From assembly GCA_938024995.1 (NCBI GenBank), contig CALJDU010000014.1:107308-171307 (forward strand): a DNA stretch of 64,000 nucleotides. Reading direction: 5' to 3'. Under the pieces are notes generated by a model. That model worked only from the letters and a program-made list of their open reading frames with translations. It did not search any database and was not told where the DNA came from. The position numbers were made by a program, and so were the translations under genes. The DNA is from an uncultured bacterium. Lineage in GTDB: Bacteria; Myxococcota_A; Polyangia; Polyangiales; Houyiibacteriaceae. Positions 33,934-42,259 of the stretch are shown piece after piece (the first letter of the stretch is position 1; every line of letters begins with the position of its first letter).

Positions 33934-35052
33934 TTAGCGCCGCGAGAAACGATCAATCTCCCACTCGAAGACGTCTAGACCCTCTCGGGTGAGATTCGGC
34001 AGCAGATCCCCAAAGGCGTTCGCCTCGATGACGCGGAAGCCGCGGAACCCGCGCTCAAACATCAGGTCGACGCCCACATAGAAGCAGCCATGCGCGCGCG
34101 CGACACTCACGCAAGCCTCCATCGCTTCAGCCCACACATCCGGCGGGACGACTCGACGGAGCGCGTCGAGATCACCACGGACGCCGCCGAGGTGCAGGTT
34201 CGTGATCGGATGCGTGCTCGTGCGCACCACGGTGAACGCCGGCTCCTCGTCGACGACGAGCACGCGGCAATCCATGAAGCGACGGGCGAGCTTCGCCTTC
34301 GGCACGTGTCGCTCCACCTGGGCGCCGTCACGCAGCAAGAAGGTCAAGATGACGTCCACGTCCTCTTCGCGATCAACGCGCTGGATCCGGAGCGAGTTGA
34401 ACCAACCGTGGGGTCGCCGCGCGATCGTCGTCATTAACGAGAACCGATCTCCGTCGGCGGTCTCGCGGCGCCGCACAACGGCGAGACATGACGCCGACGA
34501 GCTACACGCGAGCTTGACGAAACACGAAGACCAGCCGCGCTCACGCATCATCACGCGCAGCGCGTCGGGCGTGGCCGGGTCGATGAACTCGGGCACCGGG
34601 ATCCCGAGCGACGCGTAGCGACGCGACGTGACTCGCTTGTCGAAGAGCTCGAGGATGCCCGTGATGGGGTTCATCATCTTGAAGTCGTCGCGCTCAAGGA
34701 ACGGTCGCAGCGACTCGAGGTAGTCAGTGAACCCGAAGAAGCTCTGCATCGGCGACGAGATGAGCCCGCGACGGATGGGTTCATCGAGCGCGTCGTAGAT
34801 CCGGATGCCTTCCTGGCGGGCGCGCGGGAGCCCACGACGAAGCAGCGCGCGGGTCACCACATCGTTTTCGCCGAACGAGTCGAGCTTCACGAGGCGCGGG
34901 CCCTTCACCTGCGCGAGCACCGCGGGACCCTCTTCGAGCAGCGTCTGGTGCGCGATGATCTCCGGCGCCGGGTGACCTCGCCGTTCAAGCGCGTCGGCGA
35001 ACATCGTGATGCGCCGATTTTCCGGGTTCCCGAGGATGAGGAAAGGCGTCAC
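33934..35052 (-). CDS. ATP-grasp enzyme (STM4014-like)
   Basis: 372 residues. The N-terminal Rossmann-like part has FLILGNPENRRITMFADALE; the ATP-grasp core has FDKRVTSRRYASLGIPVPEF, SCFVKLACSSSASCLAV and a metal-binding C-terminus (CFYVGVDLMFERGFRGFRVI then EANAFGDLLPNL). The layout matches a family named after Salmonella STM4014, whose substrate is not known. ATP-grasp enzymes ligate carboxylates to amines or similar groups. It is upstream of a beta-propeller gene in the same operon. I am sure of the fold, less of the subfamily. Confidence 0.82.
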   Translation of the reverse strand: MTPFLILGNPENRRITMFADALERRGHPAPEIIAHQTLLEEGPAVLAQVKGPRLVKLDSFGENDVVTRALLRRGLPRARQEGIRIYDALDEPIRRGLISSPMQSFFGFTDYLESLRPFLERDDFKMMNPITGILELFDKRVTSRRYASLGIPVPEFIDPATPDALRVMMRERGWSSCFVKLACSSSASCLAVVRRRETADGDRFSLMTTIARRPHGWFNSLRIQRVDREEDVDVILTFLLRDGAQVERHVPKAKLARRFMDCRVLVVDEEPAFTVVRTSTHPITNLHLGGVRGDLDALRRVVPPDVWAEAMEACVSVARAHGCFYVGVDLMFERGFRGFRVIEANAFGDLLPNLTREGLDVFEWEIDRFSRR

Positions 35053-35134
35053 CGCCGCATGGTCACCGCGCCGTGGGATAGTCTCAAGGGCAGTTCACGC
35101 GGCGCACGCAGCGACGCCAATCGGAGAAACCACC

Positions 35135-35308
35135 ATGAAGCTCGGCGTCATTGTCATCCTCACGGCTCTGTCGCTTCTCGACGTCATGCCGTGCAGCAAC
35201 GAATCGCGGGTCCGTGAGGAAGCGCGCGCGGATGAAGCACAGCGGGAAGCACAGCGGCTCAGCCAAGGGTCAGAACAACAAGCGGAAGAGCAGCCCGCCG
35301 AAGAGTAG
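35135..35308 (+). CDS. Small exported protein with Glu/Gln-rich tail
   Basis: 57 residues: a hydrophobic N-terminus (MKLGVIVILTALSLLDVMPC) and a charged tail EEARADEAQREAQRLSQGSE rich in Glu and Gln. The Cys20 is preceded by MP, which is not a standard lipobox, so lipidation is doubtful. The start ATG has GGAG 9 nt upstream. No family was recognised. It could be a small membrane-associated or secreted helix. Its end and the end of the converging gene are tandemly duplicated (32 bp, two copies). Confidence 0.55.
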   Translation: MKLGVIVILTALSLLDVMPCSNESRVREEARADEAQREAQRLSQGSEQQAEEQPAEE

Positions 35309-35350
35309 TGAACGCTCAAGAGCACCCCGCCGAAGAGTAGTGAACGCTCA
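35287..35350. repeat. 32-bp tandem duplication at two gene ends
   Basis: Copy 1 is 35287-35318 and copy 2 is 35319-35350; they differ at one base. Copy 1 contains the stop of the small exported gene, copy 2 the stop (TCA on this strand) of the converging DUF6151-type gene. The duplication therefore joins the ends of both genes. Confidence 0.9.
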
Positions 35351-35974
35351 GGCGCGCTGAGCGCGGACCACTTTACGGAGCGCCTCTCGCTCCTCCTTCG
35401 ACATCATGGTGACCGGCATGACCGGAGCACCGTCAGCGTCGAAGAAGGGGGACGCTTTCCACCCGCCGAAGAGCCGGAGCGCCATCATCTTCGGCACGAC
35501 CGCGAACGCGAGCGACTTCGGCATGTCGTCGTGAACCTTGTCGAGACCGGAGAGGTCGCCGACCGCGTGCTTCGCCCTCACGTGTCCGCGCGGCGCTCCG
35601 AAGACCTGGTCCCGCGGCGCGTCCGTGTGATCGACGATCGCGTGCACCAAGCCGATCCACGGGCGCTTCGGATCTGAGGCGAGGTTCGCGACCGGCGTCT
35701 TGCAACACGCGGTGTACACACGGAGCGCTCCGCTCGGAGACTGCCGCACCCCTTTGAGGCGCGACACGCCTTTCGTGAACGTCAGCGCGACGGGGTCGAC
35801 GCGCGTGACGTCGGTCCCTCCGTTCGGTCCGAGAACATCGTCGGCGCGCCCGAGATGATGGGCGTAGGTCTGGCAGTCCTCGCAGTAGCAGACCACTCGC
35901 GTGACCGACGTGGGCGTCGCGCCGCGCAGCTCACCAGCAACGGTGCCGCACGCGCACGACAGCGGAACGTTCAT
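35348..35974 (-). CDS. DUF6151 family protein (GFA/CENP-V-like zinc fold)
   Basis: 208 residues. The N-terminus SCACGTVAGELRG and VVCYCEDCQTYAHHL give a Cys4-type zinc site as in GFA/CENP-V proteins, and later YTACCKTPVANLAS completes the pattern. Relatives are annotated DUF6151 with unknown function. GFA-like proteins bind S-hydroxymethyl-glutathione or similar thiols in some cases. It overlaps the S1P-lyase-like gene by 4 bp (ATGA) and so is the third gene of that operon. Confidence 0.8.
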   Translation of the reverse strand: MNVPLSCACGTVAGELRGATPTSVTRVVCYCEDCQTYAHHLGRADDVLGPNGGTDVTRVDPVALTFTKGVSRLKGVRQSPSGALRVYTACCKTPVANLASDPKRPWIGLVHAIVDHTDAPRDQVFGAPRGHVRAKHAVGDLSGLDKVHDDMPKSLAFAVVPKMMALRLFGGWKASPFFDADGAPVMPVTMMSKEEREALRKVVRAQRA

Positions 35975-37446
35975 CGCCCGAGGACCCCGCCGAGCCGCTC
36001 CTTGATGACGTCCAGCACCTCGAACGCTTTCTGTCCGTACTCGTCGAGCTTTTGAAGGACCGGGTCTTCGCTCGACATCTTCTCCAAGTTCGGCTCCGCC
36101 GCGCCAGGCGCGTACATCGCTTCCATCACGCGCCGCACCGAGAACTTCACGAGACCGCGAACCGGGATCTTCGCCATCATCCCGTACATCGCGGCGCTCC
36201 CCTCTGCCTCGAGGTTCGGGTGCTCCCGCACGTGCTTCACCGCGTCCCGCAGGTCCGCGACGAAGTCATCGACCGACGCCAAGTTGCTCGCGCCGCAGGT
36301 CAAGTGAAGGCAGTTGGGGTTTTGGTGACGATCGAAGTGCCAGCCAGATTCCTCGAGGTGATCCGCGAGCGCGAAGATCCCGACGCCGTCCACCTTGGAC
36401 GCGCCGAAGCTCACCAAGGTCCCGACCGGTTCGCCGAAGACCTCGATCCCAGCGATCGAATCAATCCCATCGATCACGCGATCACGCACGTCGAGCGCGT
36501 CACGGGTCAGCGCGAGGTAACCCTCTTCCCCGATCGCCATAAGCGCGGCCCACGCGGCCGCGATCGGACCGCCCGGACGGGTTCCCGGGATGTTGGCGGA
36601 GGCGTAGATCCCGCCCGGCCAATCGGTCACGACGAAGAACTGATCACGGAGGTACTCCATCGACGAGTAGAGGATCACCGACGCGCCCTTGGCCGCGTAA
36701 CCATACTTGTGAAGGTCGGCGGAGATCGAGGTCACGCCCGGGACGCGGAAGTCCCAGAGCGGCACCTCACGACCCAGCTTCTCGACCCACGGCAGCATCA
36801 TCCCGCCGACGCAGGCGTCCACGTGAAGCGGGACCTTGGCCTTCCGCGTGATCTCGGCGATCCGCTCGATCGGATCGACGACCCCTTGGCAGTAGTGCGG
36901 CGCGCTCGCGACCACCGCGATCGTGTTCCGCCCGATCTTCCGCTCGACCGCGCGGACGTCGACCAAAAAGTCATCGTCGATGTCGATCTTCTTAAGCTTG
37001 ATCCCGAAGTAGTGCGCGGCCTTGTCGAACGCGGGGTGCGCGGTCTTCGGGAGGACGACCTCTGGGTTCCGGATCCACGGCTTCTTCCGCCGCGCGTGCT
37101 CTCGGTAGGTCGCCATCGCGAGGAGGATCGACTCCGTCCCGCCGGAGCTGAGCGCGCCGACCGTCTCGTCGTCGCCGTGGAGCAGCTTCGCCATCGCGGA
37201 GACCGCGTCCGCCTCCATCCGCTTGAGGCTCTTGAACGCGACCGGGTTGAGCCCATTCTCGCTGAAGAAGAGGTTGTGCGCGTCTTTCAGGAAACGCGTA
37301 TGCGCCTCGCCCGCGGAGTACACCAGCGACCAGGTCTTCCCTGAGCGCCAGTCGGCGTCCCGAGCACGGAGCGACTCCATGCGCTCGAGAATGTGCGCGT
37401 GATCGAAACCGGACTTGGGGATCGCGTCGTAGCGCTCGTCGCTCAC
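35971..37446 (-). CDS. PLP-dependent lyase, sphingosine-1-phosphate-lyase-like
   Basis: 491 residues. PLP-binding lysine lies in SADLHKYGYAAKGASVILYS; FLKDAHNLFFSENGLNP, GALSSGGTESILLAMATYRE and VASAPHYCQGVVDPI are close to sphingosine-phosphate lyase (Dpl1/SGPL1). These enzymes split phosphorylated long-chain bases into a fatty aldehyde and phosphoethanolamine. Some myxobacteria make ceramides, so sphingoid-base turnover is plausible. The GTG at 37446 overlaps the upstream stop (GTGA). The upstream in-frame extension is antisense noise. It is in an operon with an amidohydrolase upstream and a DUF6151 gene downstream. Confidence 0.86.
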   Translation of the reverse strand: MSDERYDAIPKSGFDHAHILERMESLRARDADWRSGKTWSLVYSAGEAHTRFLKDAHNLFFSENGLNPVAFKSLKRMEADAVSAMAKLLHGDDETVGALSSGGTESILLAMATYREHARRKKPWIRNPEVVLPKTAHPAFDKAAHYFGIKLKKIDIDDDFLVDVRAVERKIGRNTIAVVASAPHYCQGVVDPIERIAEITRKAKVPLHVDACVGGMMLPWVEKLGREVPLWDFRVPGVTSISADLHKYGYAAKGASVILYSSMEYLRDQFFVVTDWPGGIYASANIPGTRPGGPIAAAWAALMAIGEEGYLALTRDALDVRDRVIDGIDSIAGIEVFGEPVGTLVSFGASKVDGVGIFALADHLEESGWHFDRHQNPNCLHLTCGASNLASVDDFVADLRDAVKHVREHPNLEAEGSAAMYGMMAKIPVRGLVKFSVRRVMEAMYAPGAAEPNLEKMSSEDPVLQKLDEYGQKAFEVLDVIKERLGGVLGR

Positions 37447-38459
37447 GCTTGCTCCGTGTTCTCGAGCTGCTCCGCCGGCGTCTCGAGCTTGAAGAGCTTG
37501 GCGGCGTTCTCGTAGAGCACACGACGACGCAGCGGCTCGTTGCCCTCGGTCGCGTCGAGCACTTTCAGGACGCTCGTGCCCAAGTGGTAGAACGGAAAGT
37601 CGGAACCGTTCATGAGGCGATGCGTGTCGCACTGCGCGAAGATGTGGGCGAGCCCCTTGCGGCCTTGCGACGCGACCTCGCAGTAGACGTTTTCGTACAT
37701 CTGCTGAAGCTTCACGCCGTACTCGTACATCCGCGCACCGGAGTGCCCGAGGATGAACTTTGTGTTCGGCAGCTCGTGAATCGGCTCCCAGTAGTGCTTC
37801 AAGTGACAGCGCGCGTCCGCTCGGGCGCTCGTGATACCGACCGGCCCGCAGTGCCACATCACCGGGATGTCGAGCTCGCCGCAGAGCTCGTAGAGCTCCA
37901 TCGCGCGTGGGTGATCGGGATGCATCATCTGCACCGCCGGGTGCATCTTGAGCGCCCGCGCTCCGCGCTCGACCGCGCGCCGAAGCATCGTCTTGGCGTT
38001 GCGCGCGAGCGGATGAATCGAGGCGCCCGCGACGAGGCCCTCATGGTCTTCGGAGACCGTGATGTACGAGTCGGTGTTGTTGTTGCTGTGCGGCATGTCG
38101 ATCGCCAACACGATCGAGTGCGTCACGCCGCTCAGGTCCATCTGGTGCTTCAGCGCCGGCGCGGTGTGCGTCGCGCGCATGCCCGCGTCTTTCAACGAAC
38201 CGATCGAGAGGTCGCGACGCATCGCGCTCATCTCCGCCTCGCTGAAGTTGTCGTTCATGTACCCGCTGTCCTCGAAGGCGTTGTTCGGGTCGAGGTAGAG
38301 CTTCGCGACCTCTTGACGATAGAGGTCGACGTTCCCGCTCGGGACGAACGTCTGCGCAAGGTGCGTGTGGACATCGCAGATCGGCCCTAGGTCAGCCACC
38401 AGGGCGATCTCGCCGTCACGCAATTCGAAGTATTTGCTGTCGATGAGGCGTCGCTTCAT
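37443..38459 (-). CDS. Amidohydrolase-2-family metal-dependent hydrolase
   Basis: 338 residues forming a TIM-barrel amidohydrolase. Metal ligands are visible: HxH in CDVHTHLAQ (about 29-34), His in PVMWHCGPVG, His in FILGHSGARM and Asp in MNGSDFPFYHLG. The family (amidohydrolase 2) includes decarboxylases and hydrolases of small aromatic or ring compounds, and the substrate here is unknown. It overlaps the following PLP-lyase by 4 bp, so the two probably act in one pathway. It is the first gene in that three-gene operon. Confidence 0.88.
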   Translation of the reverse strand: MKRRLIDSKYFELRDGEIALVADLGPICDVHTHLAQTFVPSGNVDLYRQEVAKLYLDPNNAFEDSGYMNDNFSEAEMSAMRRDLSIGSLKDAGMRATHTAPALKHQMDLSGVTHSIVLAIDMPHSNNNTDSYITVSEDHEGLVAGASIHPLARNAKTMLRRAVERGARALKMHPAVQMMHPDHPRAMELYELCGELDIPVMWHCGPVGITSARADARCHLKHYWEPIHELPNTKFILGHSGARMYEYGVKLQQMYENVYCEVASQGRKGLAHIFAQCDTHRLMNGSDFPFYHLGTSVLKVLDATEGNEPLRRRVLYENAAKLFKLETPAEQLENTEQA

Positions 38460-38533
38460 GGCGCGACGATAGCAGGATTCGAGCCGACCGCGCGTGCCTG
38501 GAAAGATGCTCCGCGAAGCTGCGCGGTGTGGTC

Positions 38534-38974
38534 CTACGTCTCCGCTTGAAGCGTTTGCATCAGTGCGCCCAAACGATCGCGCGGGGCGCCATGGAATTCT
38601 AGAAAATCCAACGCTCGCTTCTCGTCCGTGCCCACATCGATCGGGTGATTGCGGATCCCGAATTGAATGACCCCTGTGATGATCGACATCGTCACCGCGC
38701 GCACGAACCCTTGAACCAACAAGACGTTGGCCACCGCGGTCACGTTCCGCGACGCCCCGATCACTTCACCGAACGTCGCTCGAAACTCCTTTGACGGCGG
38801 ACGGAGGGTGTCCTCGATGTGGGTGAGCCCAAACGTTGGAGACCCGAGCGTTGCCACCACGCGACCGATCTCCAACGCGTCGTCCGTGCTAAGGCCGCCA
38901 AAGTCCAAGTAGCGGATGGCGAACAAACCGCTCGACGCCCCCATGATGAACCGGTCATTTCGGACCACCAACAC
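38534..38974 (-). CDS. Small protein of unknown function (STAS-like appearance)
   Basis: 146 residues with GTG start at 38974, fixed by an in-frame TAG four codons upstream. The fold looks alpha/beta with hydrophobic central strands (PTFGLTHIED, NVLLVQGFVRAVTMSIITGV). It resembles small single-domain STAS-like proteins often found in Myxococcota, but I cannot confirm the family. There is no signal peptide. It lies alone between two operons. Confidence 0.6.
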   Translation of the reverse strand: MLVVRNDRFIMGASSGLFAIRYLDFGGLSTDDALEIGRVVATLGSPTFGLTHIEDTLRPPSKEFRATFGEVIGASRNVTAVANVLLVQGFVRAVTMSIITGVIQFGIRNHPIDVGTDEKRALDFLEFHGAPRDRLGALMQTLQAET

Positions 38975-39064
38975 ACCGCCACGCTACCGAGCGTGACGAA
39001 CCTCGCCAGCACACGCGCGCGCCTCCCCCTCTTTAGGGTGAACACAAGAAGCGCGGCTTCGGCT

Positions 39065-39775
39065 TCAATCGCCGCCGGGGAGGAGGTCGTATTCGGACTT
39101 ACTGAGGAGCTCGCCGTAGATCGCGAGGCGATCGCCGCCTTGGAAGTCGATGACGACCAAGGTCCGTCCACCGGGACCGCCCAAGACGACGTAGCCCGCG
39201 AACTCGGTGACGTGTGGCACGTGGTCGCCATCCGCGCTGACCGTGGCGTGCCCTCGCTTGCGTAGCGAGACACGCATCCCGCCCATCGGGAGCTCGTCTG
39301 GCACGCGTCCATCAGGTACGCGATCGGTCAGGTCTCCGACCATGACCTCGTCCGCGCTGTCGTCGAGCTGCACGACCCAGGTACCGCGGCTGCTGCCCGG
39401 TGTCGGGAAGAGACGCGCGACAAAGCCTTCTTCGTCGAGCTCGATCATCCCCGCGAGCCACAGCTCGGTGTCGGCGTAGAGCAGAACGTCACCGATCAGG
39501 AGACCGCGCGGTCCGGTTCGCTTTGGCTTCGCCCCGCGCTTGTCCAAACGCTTTTGCTTGGCCGCTTCGCGTTTGTCGTCGCGCGCCTTCTTCGCTTCCT
39601 CGCGACGCTTGTCGCGCTCGTCTTTCCGCGCGTCCTTGGCGTCCTTCTTGGCGTCCCCGCCCTCGTCGTTTTTCCCGTCGCCCTCTTCGAGCGCGTCTTG
39701 CCGAGCGCGCTTGAGCGACCGCGCCATGAGCGCACCCGCGATCGAGAGCCCGACAACCAAACCAAGCTCAATCAT
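39065..39775 (-). CDS. Membrane-anchored DUF4178-like protein with charged linker
   Basis: 236 residues. One N-terminal transmembrane helix (IELGLVVGLSIAGALMA), then a ~70-residue highly charged Lys/Asp/Glu/Arg-rich coiled-coil-like linker, and a C-terminal beta domain (about 90-236) with GDVLLYADTELWLAGMIELD and GGDRLAIYGELLSKSEYDLL, resembling DUF4178. The gene overlaps thiE by 4 bp (ATGA) and is therefore translated from the same transcript. The function is unknown. Confidence 0.75.
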   Translation of the reverse strand: MIELGLVVGLSIAGALMARSLKRARQDALEEGDGKNDEGGDAKKDAKDARKDERDKRREEAKKARDDKREAAKQKRLDKRGAKPKRTGPRGLLIGDVLLYADTELWLAGMIELDEEGFVARLFPTPGSSRGTWVVQLDDSADEVMVGDLTDRVPDGRVPDELPMGGMRVSLRKRGHATVSADGDHVPHVTEFAGYVVLGGPGGRTLVVIDFQGGDRLAIYGELLSKSEYDLLPGGD

Positions 39776-40413
39776 CGCCCCGCCTCCGTCACCTGAGCGT
39801 GCGCGCGATGCATCGCGCGGGCCGCTTCGCGAGGAGAGTCGGCGCGCGTCACGGCCGAGATCGCGGCGCAGAGGTGCGCGCCCGCGCCGTAGGCCTTTGT
39901 CGAGCGCTCCACGTCCACACCGCCGATCGCGACCACCGGGATCGACACGGCCTTCACGACGTCCGCCAGGAGCGCGAGTCCAACCACGGGGTCGGGGTTC
40001 TCTTTGGTCGCGGTCGCGAACACCGGGCCGAGGCCGATCAGATCGGCTCCCGCTTCCGCAGCCGCGAGCGCTTGCGCGTGGTCGTGGGTCGAGATGCCGA
40101 TGCAGAGCGAGCCCGCGATTTTTCGAGCATCGGCGAGCGACATATCGTCTTGGCCCAGGTGGACCCCTTCGGCGTCACACATCAACGCGATGTCGACGCG
40201 GTCGTTCACCACGAACGGGACCTTGTCGCGGGTCACCTCGCGAAGCGCCCGCGCCAAACGGACGGTCTCGGCGTCGTCTCCTCGTTTGTCGCGGAGCTGA
40301 AGCACCGCGCATCCACCCTCGACGATCGCTGTCGCGACCTCAACCGGATCGCGACCGCCGCAGTGCTCAGGATCAACGATCGCGTAGAACCCTCGCCAGG
40401 AGATCGGCTTCAT
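39772..40413 (-). CDS. thiE: Thiamine-phosphate synthase
   Basis: 213 residues, normal ThiE length. Catalytic features: QLRDKRGDDAE (pyrophosphate-binding region), FVVNDRVDIALMCDAEGVHL then GQDDMSLADARKI, and GIGGVDVERSTKAYGAGAH-type phosphate site (IPVVAIGGVDVERS). It condenses HMP-pyrophosphate with thiazole phosphate to form thiamine phosphate. The start at 40413 is divergent from the DUF2079 gene. I looked for a TPP riboswitch upstream and saw none of its conserved motifs. Confidence 0.93.
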   Translation of the reverse strand: MKPISWRGFYAIVDPEHCGGRDPVEVATAIVEGGCAVLQLRDKRGDDAETVRLARALREVTRDKVPFVVNDRVDIALMCDAEGVHLGQDDMSLADARKIAGSLCIGISTHDHAQALAAAEAGADLIGLGPVFATATKENPDPVVGLALLADVVKAVSIPVVAIGGVDVERSTKAYGAGAHLCAAISAVTRADSPREAARAMHRAHAQVTEAGR

Positions 40414-40468
40414 GCGACGGGCGTACAGCCGGGGTCACCTCAGGTCAACCGAGGTAGACTCCGCCGCG

Positions 40469-42241
40469 GTGAGCGGAGACCGGCTAGCTCGCGCCAACGA
40501 GGCGCTTACGCGCTTCGCGGGAGACGTGAACGCGCGGCTCTCGCTCGCCCACGCGCGCGTTATCTCCGGGCTGTTGATCACGGTCGTCGCGCTCTGCTGG
40601 GCGTGCTTTGCGATCGCGCGTTTCCGCACCTTCCACAACGTCACCTTCGACCTCGCGTTCTACACGCGGATGGCCTGGGGCCTGTCGCGTTGGGACTTCT
40701 GGGATCCGGTTCTGCAGACCAACGTGATGGGGCTGCACCTGTCTCCGGTCCTCGGCGTGCTCGGGTTCCTCGGACATGTCGCGCCCCTTCCGGAAGCGCT
40801 GCTCACGGTTCAGGCGTTCGCGCTCGCGGGCGCGGCCTGGCCGATCGGGAAGCTCGCGGAGAAACACGGCGGCTCGCTCGGCATGGTCGGCGGGGTCGCG
40901 CTCTTTCTCCTCTATCCCAACCTCACGCACGTCGCGACCTACGAGATGCACCCGGGCAGCCTCGCGATCCTCCCGATCGCGTGGGCCGTCTACGCCTGCA
41001 TGGAGGAGCGCGGGCGGCTCTTGATCATCGCGACGATCGGGGTCGCGCTTTGCCGCGAGGACTTGTGCGCGATCACGGCGATCTTGGGGCTCCTGGCGTG
41101 GTCCTGGGATCGCCGCGTCGCGCTCATCACCATCGCGCTCTCGTGCGTGCCCATCGTGCTCTTTCTATTCGTGTTTCATCCGCGTCACGCGCCCGCCGGC
41201 GGATCCTTCGATGTTCACTTCGGTCACTGGCGCGCGGCCGACGATCTGATGGCGCACGCCCTTCATCACTTCTCGACGACACGTCGCCTCGCGTGGATCC
41301 CGCTCACGCTCGCCCCCGTCGCCTTTGTCTCGCTGTTCGCGCCGAAGTGGTTGCTCGCGACGCTCCCGGTCTTCGGCGTCACGCTCTTGTCCGCGTTCCC
41401 CACGACGACGGATCTGGACGTTCACTACCTGACGCCCGCGGTGCCCGTGATCGTCGCGGCAGCCGTCGCGGGCATGCGATCACTCCCCGCGCTCGTGCGA
41501 CCTCTCGTCGGCGCCGTGAGCTTCTCTGCGCTGCTGCTCGTGGGTTTCGGAATGCTCGACGGGGACGCTTTCAAAGAGGACGCCCGAACCTTTGACGCGC
41601 GTGCAGCGGTCGCGCACGTCGACGACGGCGCGTCCGTGATGGCTCCATATCCGCTGATGCCGCATCTCGCCGAGCGGACCAGCGTGCACCCGTCGCCGCT
41701 TCCGGATCGCGCCTCGCGCTTCGTGATCTTGGACGTATCGCATCGGCAGCGCTTTGTTCACGACGAGTCGCTCTTGCGGACCGAAGAAGAGCCGCGCGTT
41801 GCCGATTGGCTCGCGCGCGAAGACTTTGAGCTGGTGCACGCGAACGCGAGCTACCTCGTGATGCGGAAACGGGACGACGCCCGCGAAGAGCGGCTCGCAA
41901 CCCACGACGACGCCCTGCCGCTTCACACGCTCACGGGCTGCCTCGGGCTTCACGCGATCGAGCGCGCGAACGTCAGCGGCGAAGAAGGCATCGCGCTCGT
42001 CCTGCACGCGTACGCGCCGTGCCCGCGTGATCTCGTCGTGCGGATCAAGTCAGCGGGCGTGGTGCACACGGACCTCTTGTTCTCCGGGATACGCTCACCC
42101 GAACACCTTCGCGCAGGACAAGACGCTCGCTCGCTCCACGCGATCCCGGTGCCGAGGGATCAGGTCACCGTGTCCCTGCGGCGAACAAGCGGGGCGAGGC
42201 CGCGTCGCGGGGACCCCGATCTCACGCTGCCGGTCCGATAG
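40469..42241 (+). CDS. DUF2079 integral membrane protein
   Basis: 590 residues. The N-terminal half has about ten transmembrane helices. The signature FRTFHNVTFDLAFYTRMAWG, then GLHLSPVLGVLGFLG and LYPNLTHVATYEMHPGSLAI, are typical of DUF2079 proteins, probably relatives of GT-C glycosyltransferases. The C-terminal ~200 residues are soluble, likely periplasmic. GTG at 40469 is chosen since 40412 would overlap thiE. It may glycosylate an envelope component, but no substrate is visible. Confidence 0.85.
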   Translation: MSGDRLARANEALTRFAGDVNARLSLAHARVISGLLITVVALCWACFAIARFRTFHNVTFDLAFYTRMAWGLSRWDFWDPVLQTNVMGLHLSPVLGVLGFLGHVAPLPEALLTVQAFALAGAAWPIGKLAEKHGGSLGMVGGVALFLLYPNLTHVATYEMHPGSLAILPIAWAVYACMEERGRLLIIATIGVALCREDLCAITAILGLLAWSWDRRVALITIALSCVPIVLFLFVFHPRHAPAGGSFDVHFGHWRAADDLMAHALHHFSTTRRLAWIPLTLAPVAFVSLFAPKWLLATLPVFGVTLLSAFPTTTDLDVHYLTPAVPVIVAAAVAGMRSLPALVRPLVGAVSFSALLLVGFGMLDGDAFKEDARTFDARAAVAHVDDGASVMAPYPLMPHLAERTSVHPSPLPDRASRFVILDVSHRQRFVHDESLLRTEEEPRVADWLAREDFELVHANASYLVMRKRDDAREERLATHDDALPLHTLTGCLGLHAIERANVSGEEGIALVLHAYAPCPRDLVVRIKSAGVVHTDLLFSGIRSPEHLRAGQDARSLHAIPVPRDQVTVSLRRTSGARPRRGDPDLTLPVR

Positions 42242-42259
42242 AGTTCCGATGCAGGAGGG

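Noticed and set aside
40414..40470. TPP riboswitch upstream of thiE
   Set aside because: The 55-bp gap has no CUGAGA or other conserved TPP-aptamer blocks.
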